From: Dictyophora rubrovolvata
Taxonomy: Eukaryota > Basidiomycota > Agaricomycetes > Phallales > Phallaceae
NCBI GenBank assembly: GCA_029959195.1
Contig: CP114119.1
Location: 1,178,001 to 1,242,000 of the forward strand
Direction of reading: 5' to 3'
Length of the DNA: 64,000 nt
The notes beneath the pieces were generated by a model. The model did not search any database. It had not been told where the DNA came from and saw only the letters and a list, made by a program, of their open reading frames with translations. Below, one piece after another: positions 1 to 11,747 of the stretch (position 1 is the stretch's first letter; each line of letters starts with the position of its first letter). The translations under genes were made by a program, and so were the position numbers.

Positions 1-2764
1 GCTTTGCGAACGTCTGGCATCTCTTTCTCTGATTTACCATAAATCTAGGCTTGGTACGGGTGAGTTGTCCCAACAATCGTGCGTTGTCCAAGTTTATAGG
101 TATACTCAAGATTCGCACACCCCCAATGCCGGTGGATTGGGATCGTTGGCGATCGGAGTTGGAGGGGCAGATGCTGTTGATGCCATGACTGGTACACCGT
201 GGGAATTAAGAGCACCTTCAGTGGTTGGTAAGTGTTAGTTACTTCTTGACAGTTATTCAATATCATCCAATTTTTACGCAGGGATCAAGCTGACGGGGAA
301 ACTCGCTGACTGGGTAACACCAAAGGACCTTATTCTGCATATATCGGGTCTTTTGACTGTTCGGGTAAGGCTGATGTGCAATTTCTCTACACGCGCATTC
401 ATTTTTACATTTTTTTTTCAAAGGGAGGAACCGGGAAGATCTTAGAGTACTTTGGTTCTGGGGTCGAATCTCAGTCATGCACAGGTATTCGATTATTCTT
501 TCCCCTTGTAAAAAACCTTCGGTTCAGACGTAAATTAGGCCTGGCAACTATTTGTAACATGGGGGCTGAAGTGGGCGGAACTACTTCGATATTTCCTTAT
601 ACTCAATCTATGCGGACTTATCTCCATGCGACCGGACGGTGCGTATTCTTCTTGCAGTTTGACTCAGCCTCCGATTCCATAGAGCATTCTTATAGGGGTC
701 CCGTTGCTTCTGCTGCCGATTGGGCTCAGAGTCAGGCTGGCTACTTGATGGCGGATGAAGAAGCTGAATATGATCAAGTGATTGAAGTGGATTTATCAAG
801 CATAGAGCCTACCTTGAATGGACCGTTTACACCCGACTTCGCCACTCCTTTATCAAGGTTTGGTACTCTCGTGAAGGAAAAAGGCTGGAAAGATGAAATT
901 TCTGCTGCATTAATTGGTTCATGCACTAACAGCTCTTACGAAGATATGGTATGGATCTCTACACCTCACATGATTTAGATACCTTAATAGATGAACAGAC
1001 TCGTGTGGCTGATTTGGTTGAACAAGCTGATAAAGCTGGGTTAAAGATCAAGGTCAAGGTCTTTTGTTCTAATCTTGTAGCTAAAGCTGTTGACTCTTTT
1101 TTTTCATTAGGTGCCGTTTTTATGTACACCCGGGTCTGAACGAATTCGAGCAACGATGGAAAAGGATGGAATAACAAAAACGTTGCGCGACGCGGGAGCG
1201 GTGGTATTAGCTAATGCTTGTGGACCATGTATTGGACAAGTAAGTTCAGATTGGGGTTCTCACTTGTCCCGGCATTAAAAAGCAGCTTAGTGGGATAGGA
1301 AAGAGGGCACAAACAACGAGGAAAATGGTGTGTGGCAATAACGTCTGTTAAACACTCAACCGCCACATTCATTGGATTGCAGCAATTCTTACATCTTTCA
1401 ACCGGTACTCGATCTGTCTTTCTTACTATCTCCCCACTAATTTTGTACTGTTTGGGGTAGCAATTTCAAAGCGCGTAACGACGGCAATAATCAAACGGTT
1501 TGCACTATATGCTATGAACCTAGCCGTTATTCAATCCCGATTTAGATGAATTTTTTGGCTTCCCCCATAGTCGTGACTGCTCTGGCATATAGTGGACGGT
1601 TGACTTTTAACCCTCTTACCGATAGTTTACAAACCCCAAATGGTAATTCATTCAAGTTTGAACCGCCAGTTGGTTCAACGCTTCCCTCGAATGGGTTTAC
1701 TCCTGGTGAGCTAAGCCATTTAGATTTATGGTTGATTTATATTATACCTAGGTGAATCATCGTACTATCCTGTTTTCAATCCTAAACCAAATCCCGACGT
1801 AAAGGTTACCATTCTTTCAAACTCCACGCGCTTAGAATCTCTAGAACCATTTCCATCGCATTTTACTCATGGGTTGGAACTGCCTGCAATGACAGCTTTG
1901 ATGCGCGTCAGAGGGAAATGCACCACCGATCACATATCAGCAGCGGTATTTCCTTTTCTTCCACCTTGTTTTATTTCTAATTAGCTAGTAGGGCCCTTGG
2001 TTAAAATATAAAGGTCACCTGACAAATATCTCAAGGAACCTATGTAAGATAATGTCGTTTTCCACTTGAACTCGCTTCCTTAAACCTTAACATCTAAACA
2101 GTGATCACTGTTCGTACCGAATTGTTCCTCTGGTTTCGTCTAGTAACTTTGAATAGGCGATCAACGACGAAGGAGGTGAAATGAACGTTGCCTTTGATTA
2201 CAATCATCTGCCTGGTCAAACATTCAAGGACACTATTCCGAACGTCGCCCAGCGATTCAAATCACGTGGTACACCGTGGGCACTTATCGCCGATCAGAAC
2301 TATGGCGAAGGCTCTGCTCGAGAGCATGCAGCATTACAACCCCGGTTTTATGGCAAGTCGTGAACTCGAGTTTTCTTATTTTTTTAATTAATCACCTTCG
2401 AAATCAGGCTGCTGCATGATCGTGGCTCGATCGTTTGCTCGCATACACGAAACAAATCTCAAGGTATGGTGTGTCTCATCCTCTTTATCTTTCCCTAAGT
2501 TTGTTTCAGAAACAAGGCATCTTACCATTATGGTTCGTTGATGAGATGGATTATGCCCGTATTGACTCTGGAGATAAAGTTGAAACCATTGGTTTAGCAG
2601 AGCTATTAAAGGGTGAAAAAGATGTAATCATTATGCTGCGAGTCGCGAAGCGCAACGGCGAATCATTCCAAGTTGCGACTAGACACACCATGTCCTCCGA
2701 TCAACTTAAGTGGTTGCGGGCAGGTTCTGCCCTAAACTATATTCGATCATTACAGCAGGACTAG
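1..2764 (+). CDS. Aconitate hydratase, mitochondrial type (5' end outside window)
   Basis: Aconitase interconverts citrate and isocitrate through cis-aconitate with a 4Fe-4S cluster. The window opens inside the gene; the first clear exon encodes [20 protein letters not shown], typical of the family. The three cluster cysteines are present in SCTNSS (near 920) and ACGPCIGQ (near 1220). Conserved blocks follow in order: [37 protein letters not shown] and, near the end, GSALN. About a dozen short introns have good borders, and the exons join in frame at nearly every junction; the one near 2040-2160 I could not resolve. The donor after the PRFYG codons (about 2353) is GC rather than GT. The tag stop is at 2762. 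Fungi often have a second aconitase (Aco2) linked to lysine synthesis; the [11 protein letters not shown] wording may favour that paralogue, but I cannot decide between the two. The gene converges with the MutS homologue next door. Confidence 0.93.
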
Positions 2765-2785
2765 GGTGCAGCGCCACCGAAGTAT

Positions 2786-5700
2786 TTAGAGAGTATCATT
2801 TTTTATATTCAAAATGACATTTGACGCTACTTCGAAGTATGTTTTATTAGATGGCGAACTTTCAAACTCTTTCATATATCGCAGGGTACCCTCAGCGACT
2901 GTCAAGGCTAAGGAGGGGATTCCGGCAAGGGCTGCAACCTTGAGCCCGTGACTATCCCGATTCACACCCGGTCTTAGACGGTGTGAGTAAGTGAAGTGTC
3001 CGTCCTAAACAAGATTGGTAATTAACGAGTGCGAAAACAAATAACAACTTACTCCCGTGGCATGGACATCTGTACAAAAGAAATCAATTTCACTGAATAA
3101 ACCAGTTTTTGGCCTTTTTTCAGCGTAACCAAGCATATCCGCCAGCTCATGAAAATGTGTCGCGAAAAGCACCCGAGACCGATTAAACCGATATAAATGA
3201 AAAACGGTTGCAAATGCAATTGCTAATCCGTCCTGAACTGTTGTCCCTCTACCCACTTCATCCATGATAACCTTCAAAAACAAGGAGTATCAGTCAGATA
3301 TCAAGTGGCAAGCGGCATGCTATGACTTACCAGGCTTCTATCGGTCGCGTTTTTCAATATATCAGCCGTTTCCATCATCTCTACCATGAATGTGCTTCTG
3401 TCTCGGAAAAGGTCATCTTTGGCACCGATCCTGGAGAATAAACGATCCACAGCGCCAATGGTAGCACTGTCGGCGGGTACAAAGGAACCTATTTGAGCCA
3501 AAATAATTATGACAGCGGTCTGGCGTAAAAGGGTTGATTTCCCCGCCATATTAGGTCCCGTGATGATATGCGCTCGACTAGTAGAAGAGAGAGAAACAGT
3601 ATTTGGCGTGAATACACGTCCTGAGCCTAAAAGACCCATTTCAACCGAAGGATGCCTTCCATTTACCACTTCATAATTTGTACTAACAAATTTATAAGCA
3701 AAGAGATGAATACAGCCAATTCCAAGCACCTTTCATCTAACGTCGGTTTCACGAACTTTAAATCTTCCGCAAGCTGAGCAAAGCCAATGATAACATCCAA
3801 TTCGTCCATGATTCGGGCATTTTTGCGAAGGTATAGCACATGGGTTTTAACCTCATGTCGTAATACATCAAAAGCATCCTTTTCGGCGGTTAAGACCTGT
3901 GTGATGATATCAATGATCTTAGATCCTAAGATATACCATTCCTAATCGTATGAGTTAAGTTTGGAGATGTCAAAAGCGTCGATACCTCATACTTGATTGA
4001 AAAACGTCCTTGAAGATCCAGACGAGCCAAGGAGAACAAACTGCGAGTTACGTTCGATTTTTTCAGCATCTTTGATCGGCTTGCTTAGATGGACGTGAAC
4101 GCCATTTTTACCGGACAAGCGTAGCGTTAGGGAAGGTGCAGCTGGTTTATGAGCGACTGTCATAATAATTATTGTACAAATGGCTTACCAAAACGCTCCT
4201 GTAATTCCTTTTCTAGACGATGTTGCGCAGCTTGACTATCAAATAACTGTGCGTGTAGGGAAACTAACTGAGGAGAAAAACTAATGAAATGAAAACTTAG
4301 GAATTATTCTCATAGCGAAAGCCGTCGTACCTTGCACGGATGGTGGGTTTGATTTGTCCAGACCAGTTTGCAAAATGGCCAGCACTTTCATTGACATCAG
4401 ATAATCCGGCTATCTCGGAGGTTGGAGGATTATTAGAAAGCCCGGCTCGAGTTTCGACGGCTAGTTCAATACGTGTTGCAAGGGCAGTCAAGTCAGACAC
4501 ATTGTTCAGCAGCTGCCGAAGAGTTGTATATTGCTCCTTCGTCCTTTCCCCTGAATATTCGGTTTCAATCCTCGATTTTATCACCTTCCATAGACCAATG
4601 GTTTCTTTAATTGCTAGAAGATCGTATACATCTCCTTTCCGTAATAAAAATCGTTGCACTATACGGTAAGTGTCTTCCAGTCGTCTCAGATGTTGTACTA
4701 TATCGTTTCGAAGGTGCGGGCGTTGAACGAAGAAAGATACCAAACTTTGCCGATTTTGGATTTCTGGGATAGACGTACTGGGGGAACCTATTCGAAAGTA
4801 AGGAGCTTGTGAACAAGCGGACTGGGTTGACTTACACAGCCATCGGGTTAATAAACGGGTCCCACTATTCGTAACGGTACGTTTAATGACGTTTAGAAGA
4901 CTACCAGTGGCACCACCTTCTCTTATCCCCTCTCGGATCTCCAACGATTTGAGTGTATGGGAATCTATATGCATTCGATGTAAATCATTTCGCCGAGCGG
5001 GACATGACAACAGTGGCATATGCTCTAGTAAATGATCTCGTAAAAATGAAGTTAAAAGGTTGATAGCAGATATTTCAGGAGTCGACAGCGAAGAGTCTGC
5101 TTCAGAGAAATCTAGAATATCCTCCGTGGCAGGCGTGGAGAAATAACAGGCATTCCCCTGGCGCTGCGTGCAAAAAGATATAAAGAAATCTTCCGCAGTG
5201 GCGGCTTGGTAAACGATGTTATTTGATTGATGCTTGACTTCGGAAGGTAAAACTACCTCGCGAGGAGCGATGCGGGCCAAGTCATCTTTGAACTGTTCCA
5301 ACCTCGACTTCTGAGTGAAAAACTCTCCGGTTGATACATCCATCCACGCTAAACCGATCTCAGGTTCAGAAGACGAGGATGTTAGATTCGACGTGTCGCT
5401 AACAGCAAGGAGATAGTTGTTTTCATGCGGGTCAAGTATGGACTCTTCCGTTAAAGTGCCAGGGGTAAGCACCCTGACAACACGTCGTTCAAAACCTTCA
5501 TCTGGGGGATTTCTTTTAAACTCTTCACATAATGCGACAAGTCTTTTGTTCTGCCGGACCAAGACCTTCAAATACTTATCGAGGTGCATTATAGGAAAGC
5601 CACACATGAGCACTTCTTGTTTGTCCCACGTTCTTTTGGTTAGTTTGATAGAAAGCAGATGCGCAACTTCCGCAGCTTGCTCAAAGTATGACTAGAAACT

Positions 5701-6503
5701 AAGTTGGGTAACCACATAGGCAAGCTAATAAAGTGACAAAGGTACCTCGTAAAAATTGCCGACACGGGTCAATAAAATGCAGTGCGGGAATTTGATCAAG
5801 TTATCCAATATTTCTCGTGCGAGCTGATTTTGCGGGCGCGTCTGCATTTCGATCCCCTCAAAAGTCGACAACCCACTTTTGGTTTCGGTTCCTGATAATT
5901 TATAAGTAATGCTTCAAAATATGGGAACAAAACTTACGCGATTTAGTTCTGGTAGGATCACAAGTTGCACTAGAAACTGTGTCCAGAACATCAATTAAAA
6001 TTATCATTATAAACACTTCTGGTATGACATGCCATCGCTTGTGTTTCCCTTTTTTTTTGGTGGGCTACGTCGGATAGACTGTCTCCGGGGAATTTTAAAT
6101 TTTTTACCAGAAACCGAGGGTTTGTTTTCTTGGGCTGGAACAAGTAGAGCTTGATTAAATATTTGAAACAAACAACATTAATGATGCACATAACGGTTAC
6201 ATACCATAATCATGTAAAGTTGTCTTTGTCTCTCGTACGACTGTTACTGTTATAATTATCAAGCATATAACTATGTGCCTAAACTTACTTACTATTCCTT
6301 TTAAATTCCAATCCACCATCCCAATCTTGCAACGGTGTTATGCTTGAGCCATCTGAGAGTTGTTTTGTGGCTGGCAGGTTTGCGTATGCTTTCTGAAAGG
6401 TAACCTTCAAGGAATTATTGGTATTGATATCTTCGTGAATTTGGGATATATGGAATGCCCGACCAACAAGTCGAAGAGACTTCCTTCGTGATATAACGAG
6501 CAT
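2786..6503 (-). CDS. MSH1: Mitochondrial MutS homologue (MSH1 type)
   Basis: This is a DNA mismatch-repair ATPase of the MutS family, probably acting on mitochondrial DNA. The first exon (6285-6503) begins [17 protein letters not shown], basic and without acidic residues, as in a mitochondrial presequence. The mismatch-binding Phe-x-Glu motif is kept in VGNFYE (near 5760), as in bacterial MutS, MSH1 and MSH6. A large exon (4297-5613) covers the connector and lever domains. The ATPase has Walker [10 protein letters not shown] (near 3545), the DRSTFMVEM segment (near 3400) and Walker B MDEVGRGT (near 3255). The last exon carries [19 protein letters not shown], the usual MutS C-terminal block, and stops at 2786-2788. 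Introns are short. The start chosen is the first ATG of the presequence exon. MSH1 over other MSH proteins rests on the presequence and the Phe-x-Glu motif. Confidence 0.9.
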
Positions 6504-6652
6504 TATTTGCTCACATGATGTAATGATTATGTATTATGTAACGTTATAATATGACTACTGAGTTTGAAAAGAGGGCGGCGGAGGCTGAAAAAATCGAGCA
6601 ACACGAAACCATCACAACCAGTCCCTTCCTTTCTACTTTCATATTTCAACCC
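6504..6652. promoter_or_regulatory. Short divergent promoter between MSH1 and the septin
   Basis: Two divergently transcribed genes start at opposite ends of this interval. It is 149 bases long if the septin starts at 6653, and only 47 if it starts at the in-frame ATG at 6551. It contains an AT-rich stretch ending in TATAAT just before 6551. Shared control of the two genes is inferred from the spacing alone. Confidence 0.5.
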
Positions 6653-8415
6653 ATGGCAGGCAGACGTAGCGGTGCCAAAAGGAATGCTAAAAAGGGCGTA
6701 CAGTTTACGCTTATGGTTGTTGGTTCGTGCTATTTGATATTCTTAGGTCTTGAGGACTCAGTTTTTTGAATGGTGCCGTCTCTACAGGCGCATCTGGAAC
6801 TGGACGCACCACGTTCGTGAATACACTTTGTGAATCCGAGGTTTTGAGTCACAAGGTTTGTGATCACCCTGAGACAGCTCATGTTGAGGAAGGTATCAGA
6901 ATCAAACCTGTCAATGTTGGTAAGTGTACAAATACATACCTTGAAGCTATTCAATGTTAGCAATCGCGTTCAGAGCTTGAGGAAGACGGCGTTCGCATTG
7001 CTTTGACCATCGTGGATACTCCTGGATTTGGTTGCAACATCGACAATGATTTTGCGTAAGTACTGGATCATTTCATAGTGACTGAACAAGCATAACCCAG
7101 GACACAGTTTTCAAGAAATTGTCGGTTATCTAGAGCGCCAATACGATGACATTTTGGCCGAGGAATCCAGAATCAGACGTAACCCGCGTTTTAGAGACAA
7201 TCGAATTCACGCGCTTTTGTACTTTATTCCCCCAACGGGGCATGCGTATGTTCCAAACGAGGAATGTTTTGTTGCATATCCTGAAGAATTTGCAGGCTTC
7301 GTGAAATGGACATCGAGTTGATGCGTCGTTTGTCACCTCGGGTCAACGTCATTCCGGTCGTAGGCAAAGCAGACTCACTCACGCCCGGTGAACTGCTGGG
7401 TTTCAAAAAGCGGGTGAGTGAAATATCGTTTTTTATCATATATGATAAAGATGAACGAGTACGTTAGATCATGGAAGATATTGAACACTATAACATTCCT
7501 GTTTACAATTTCCCTTATGACGTAGAAGAGGACGACGAAGACACTATAGAAGACAACAGCGAACTTCGAGTAAGTTTCGCATAATTAGTTTATTTTTTCA
7601 AAAGCACTTCCTTACTTTCTTCCATCCAGGCTCTCATGCCATTCGCCATTATCGGATCCGAAGATGAGATCGAAGTGGATGGTCAGCTCGTTCGTGCAAG
7701 AATTTATCCTTGGGGAGTTGCAGAAGTAGATAATCCTCAACACTCCGACTTCAGCCGTCTTCGAAGCGCTTTATTGAAGTAAGGGTTGGTTTACATTATA
7801 CTGAGTTATAAATTGATGTTTGTATAGCTCTCATCTTATGGATCTAAAGGTACTGGTATATATATATATATATGTTTTGATTTGCTACTCATATTAAGTC
7901 CGAACCTATCAGTCTTTGACTCATGACGTTCTTTATGTAAGTAGGAGTTAATTGGCTAACCAAAACACAGTACTGATTTTTCGTTTCGGACAGGAAACAT
8001 ATCGTACGGAGAAACTTTCCAGGACCGTTCATGCTGATCATCTGTACGTTTCTAATTCATCGGATTTTCAATTAAGCACCCAATTGTTCTTTCAGCGACT
8101 CCTCTATCTTGCCTGAAGATTTGGCAACACAGAGTGTCAGATTAAAGGAGGAACAATTGCGCCGAGAGGAAGAAAAGGTAAGAGACTTTGATATCTATCT
8201 CATGCACAGGTACTGAGATCCGTCTAGCTTCGTGAAATTGAGCTGAAAGTTCAGCGCGAAATCAATGAAAAGAGGCAGGAACTTTTGGCCAAAGAGGAAT
8301 CACTTAGGTGAGGATGTGCAGAATCTTGGAATGTGAATTCGTTATGTTTATCCCCTTCCTCAGAAATTTGGAAAGTCGTCTGGCTGCTCAAGGTTCTTCT
8401 CATGCGGACTTCTAA
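6653..8415 (+). CDS. CDC11: Septin, Cdc11 class
   Basis: This septin GTPase assembles into filaments at the septum and cell cortex. The GTP-binding motifs are visible: G1 GASGTGRTTF with arginine where most septins have lysine, which I associate with the Cdc11 class; G3 DTPGFG; and G4 GKADSLT. The septin-unique region reads YPWGVAEVDNPQHSDF, then LRSALLNSHLMDLK and YETYRTEKLS. The C-terminal 60 residues (LKEEQLRREEEKLREIELKV onward) form a heptad-rich coiled coil. The exons join in frame across short introns and the stop is at 8413. I prefer the start at 6653 (MAGRRSGAKRNAKKG) because it gives the usual short N-terminus; an in-frame ATG at 6551 would add 34 residues. The class assignment is less certain than the family. 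Confidence 0.9.
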
Positions 8416-8865
8416 AAAGTCCAAGTTTTCAAAAAGTTCGATCTGCGACTATATTTCATCTCGTTCATGTGTGATCACAACATACCCTTTACCCTCATTT
8501 TTTTTTTACATTTGTTTGCGAACCCGTTCTGGGAGAATTATCCATTTGTTCTGGGACTATAATTAATATCATTTTATGTCTTTTCGTGTCATTGAAAATA
8601 AAATAAAATCGTGGTACACCATATCCATACTATATCACATTTGTATGGTTTCGGTCATAACGAAAACTGAGTTTGAAATCGTTCTCAGTGATTGGAGTCA
8701 CCGCTTGTATCCTCTAGACCCTCTCCGCCCACTAGCTTGGGCACTTCCTTAGGGAGCAGGCAAAGTCAAACATTGGCCTTAGCTGAATTACTCAAGGTCT
8801 TTACTGTTGTGCCGAACCTTGAAAAATTACAGCGGCGACATTGAGCTCTCACTGCGGAACTTCTA
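8416..8865. other. Intergenic stretch, nothing recognised
   Basis: These 450 bases lie between the septin stop and the next start on the same strand. They must hold the septin 3' end and the promoter of the MIT-domain gene. I see no RNA gene, repeat or conserved reading frame; the first part is AT-rich, with an AATAAAATAAAAT run near 8597 that could serve polyadenylation. Confidence 0.4.
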
Positions 8866-11490
8866 ATGGTCTATAACACGATTGACACGCAGCAGACGCA
8901 TCAACCTACGTCTCGTCTGACGTCAACACGACCCTCATCACGAAGGGCATTAACGGCAGCTCTCGAACTTGCCCAAGAGGCCGTGCGATTAGATTCGACA
9001 AATGACGATCCCATTGGGGCAATTAGAGCTTACAGCCGGAGTGTTGCATTGCTAAATGAAGTGATGGAGAGGGTAATGCACGAAGAAGATGACTCGGGAC
9101 GAGGACGTCATTTGGGCAGGCCCCGAAGCATGGCGGCGAGAGAGGAAGAAGTCCGACGACTTAGATCTATTGTGCGCAATTTTTTGACCCTCTTAAAACG
9201 GATACAGAATATTTTTAATTCTGACCTAGCATGACACATATGCGGATCGTATGATTATTCTAAGTGATATATACAATATTGACCCATATCACCTACCCAC
9301 AATGGATCCTCCCGCACCTACATCTGTGTTTTCGACAACCGAATTTTACCAAAGTGGTTTGCCTTACAATGGCCATGACACGGGTTCAGGAACCGCTGAG
9401 CCTACAAGAGGTACCATATCCACGCCATCTAGAGATTCGACCGCCACCCCGGACTTGGCGACAGCCGAAGCGAGTCTTATGGATTCGTCATTACCAGACT
9501 TCGAGATAGTTCATCCCCCTTCCACATTGAATGACAGCTCTAGCTCTATTAATCTACAAGTTGTTGCTTCAAAGATATCATCCCGTACTTCCATTTTGCC
9601 TCCTCCATTACCTCCGCCTTCTGGTCCCTTGCCTGGTCGACCGCGGAATGGGTCATTAGCCGCTTTCCCGTCGTCTCAACTACCTTTGCCTAAGACGGCA
9701 CCTCCCCTTGTTCCTATTCCGCGGTCATCAAGCACAAGTAGTTGCAGTGATGTTGTTGATATTCGTTCAAGCCTTGTTGTACCCTCGTCAATTAAGCCAA
9801 GGGGAAATTCCTTAGTTCATCAGAGGGTCAGTTCAGACAATAAACTTGAAGCTCTTCATGAAGAAGAACTTGACAACGAGGCTACAGAGAATGATCCTCC
9901 GACTTCTCTTCCGCCTCACCGTCTATATGATCATTCAGTCTCACAGCAGAGTGCGAGCGGGAAAGAGACTTCAATATCCACACCGTCCAAGTCTATCGGC
10001 TCCTCTCCTCCACTCCCAGCAAAGGATATTTATGTGTTGCCTAGTTTGCCTAGTTCCTTAACAGCTTCATATATTTCCTCCCCTCCGCTGTCTCCTGCAA
10101 CACCAAGGGGTGGCCCTGCTGCCCAATCATCTCAGACAGCACAAATAAGCCAATCGTCATCCATAACTGTATCCCGCTCACGAGGTGCCTCGGCTCCTAC
10201 ACCATGGACTGATTCTCATAGTCAACATCATCCGCCAATCATCAACACGACACCGTCAGCGGGGACTATCTCACAACGAAGGACAAAAACTTCGACTGGG
10301 ACGATTTCGTCGCAATCCTCTCGCTCTTCCACTCCTGCAACACAATCAAGTCCAACTAATCTGTCTCCCAGCTATCAAACCACGCCTGTAGTTCGTTTGC
10401 CAGGTTCTTCCTTACCACCACTTCCCTCCGAGAACCCTACAGGTCGTCATAGGTCTTCTTCCCAGCCACCTAGACCCGGAACGACACCCGTCAATATTTC
10501 CATATCTGACATGACTGTCAGACCCTCAATTCCCCAAAGTTTAAGCGTCAATACTCAGCTTCCCAGAAAACCTTCATTTCCTTCCCGACTCGGCTCAGTC
10601 CAAGCCTCAGCATTAATAGCACTAACGCCACCAGTTCCTTCCCAGGCAAGCAGTTATTCCTCTTATGTGCCTTCGTCTCCACTACCACTACCACCTCCAA
10701 TGGATGCTATACTAAAACCATATCACTTAATGGCATTGTTATGGACGACTATGACTTCGAAATCTGGAGGGTACATTACACGACGTTTACATGTGCCCAA
10801 TGAAGTTTGGTCCCAGGGGGGCGTGAAGCTTTCTAACCTTCCGGAAAAAGTCAAAGTCGTTGAAGTGCTCTCATCCGCTCTCGAAGAGATCCAAATAGCT
10901 AGTCTTGATTTTGCTTCAAATAGCAACATATTACTGGCATCTAAGTGTACTCCTGACGACGCGGAACGCTGGCTGAATAAGTTAGATGATTGGAACGCTG
11001 TTTGTGATAGCATAGTAACGACTTTCGGAAGAAAGTTAGGAGTAAACGAAGGATTTGTTGTAAAGAAAAGCAGTGGGGTATGTTCTGATTAATTTCTGCT
11101 TTGACAACCACTGACGCAGCTCAAATAGGTACCATTCTGGAAAGTTGTTCGATCAATGACGAATGGAAAGAGGTATATTTCAGAATAATTCGCATATCTA
11201 GCATAAAACTAACTTCCCACAGTCTGGACTCACCAGCAGCCTATGTTGCAGGCCTCGTGAAGCTTTTCCATCTTGCTCAGATACTGGGGGAACACACCAA
11301 AGCCCTCCTTTTAGCTCAAATGCCCCCTCTATATACATCAGTCCCGGCGGAACTGTGCCGAGCTTTAGAATTACGTCTAAGACGTTCATCGGAATTTCTT
11401 GCAAGCGTGGTCCTGACTTTCGTCGTGAAGGATTTATCCCTGTTGTTGGATAAATATGTAAAAAAAGGTGAAAAATGGTTAGCAGAATGA
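8866..11490 (+). CDS. MIT-domain protein with long disordered linker
   Basis: The N-terminal 120 residues look like an MIT domain, the three-helix fold that binds ESCRT-III tails: an alanine-rich helix TAALELAQEAVRLDSTNDD, then AIRAYSRSVALLNEVMERV and, after an intron, RSIHDTYADRMIILS. The first intron (about 9172-9231) removes an apparent stop. A linker of some 430 residues is rich in serine, proline and threonine, with no fold evident. The last 230 residues are conserved-looking and helical: MDAILKPYHLMALLWTTMTS, DAERWLNKLDDWNAVCDSI, then after two more introns FWKVVRSMTNGK and SPAAYVAGLVKLFHLAQIL. The stop is at 11488. This layout fits a fungal MIT protein of unknown exact role, possibly in endosomal sorting or membrane scission (inference). 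It converges with the channel gene 257 bases away. Confidence 0.8.
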
Positions 11491-11747
11491 AGTGAGACAT
11501 GAGGAGGATCTCTGTTCGATAAAGATTACCAAATCCAAAACCTTGGAAACTGGTTTGCGTCATTTACTTTTTTTCCTTTGGCCTGTTAGTTTGTTGATTT
11601 GTTCACGTCTATAATCCGCTACTGTACCAACTATTTTCTTTATAAGTCAATTAATTCAGAAAAGAGATGCGCTTCAACTAGTTTCTTTTTATGGAATTAT
11701 CAACATTGTCGTGCCGTCAAAATAGGTTTTTACAGCAGAAATTGCAG

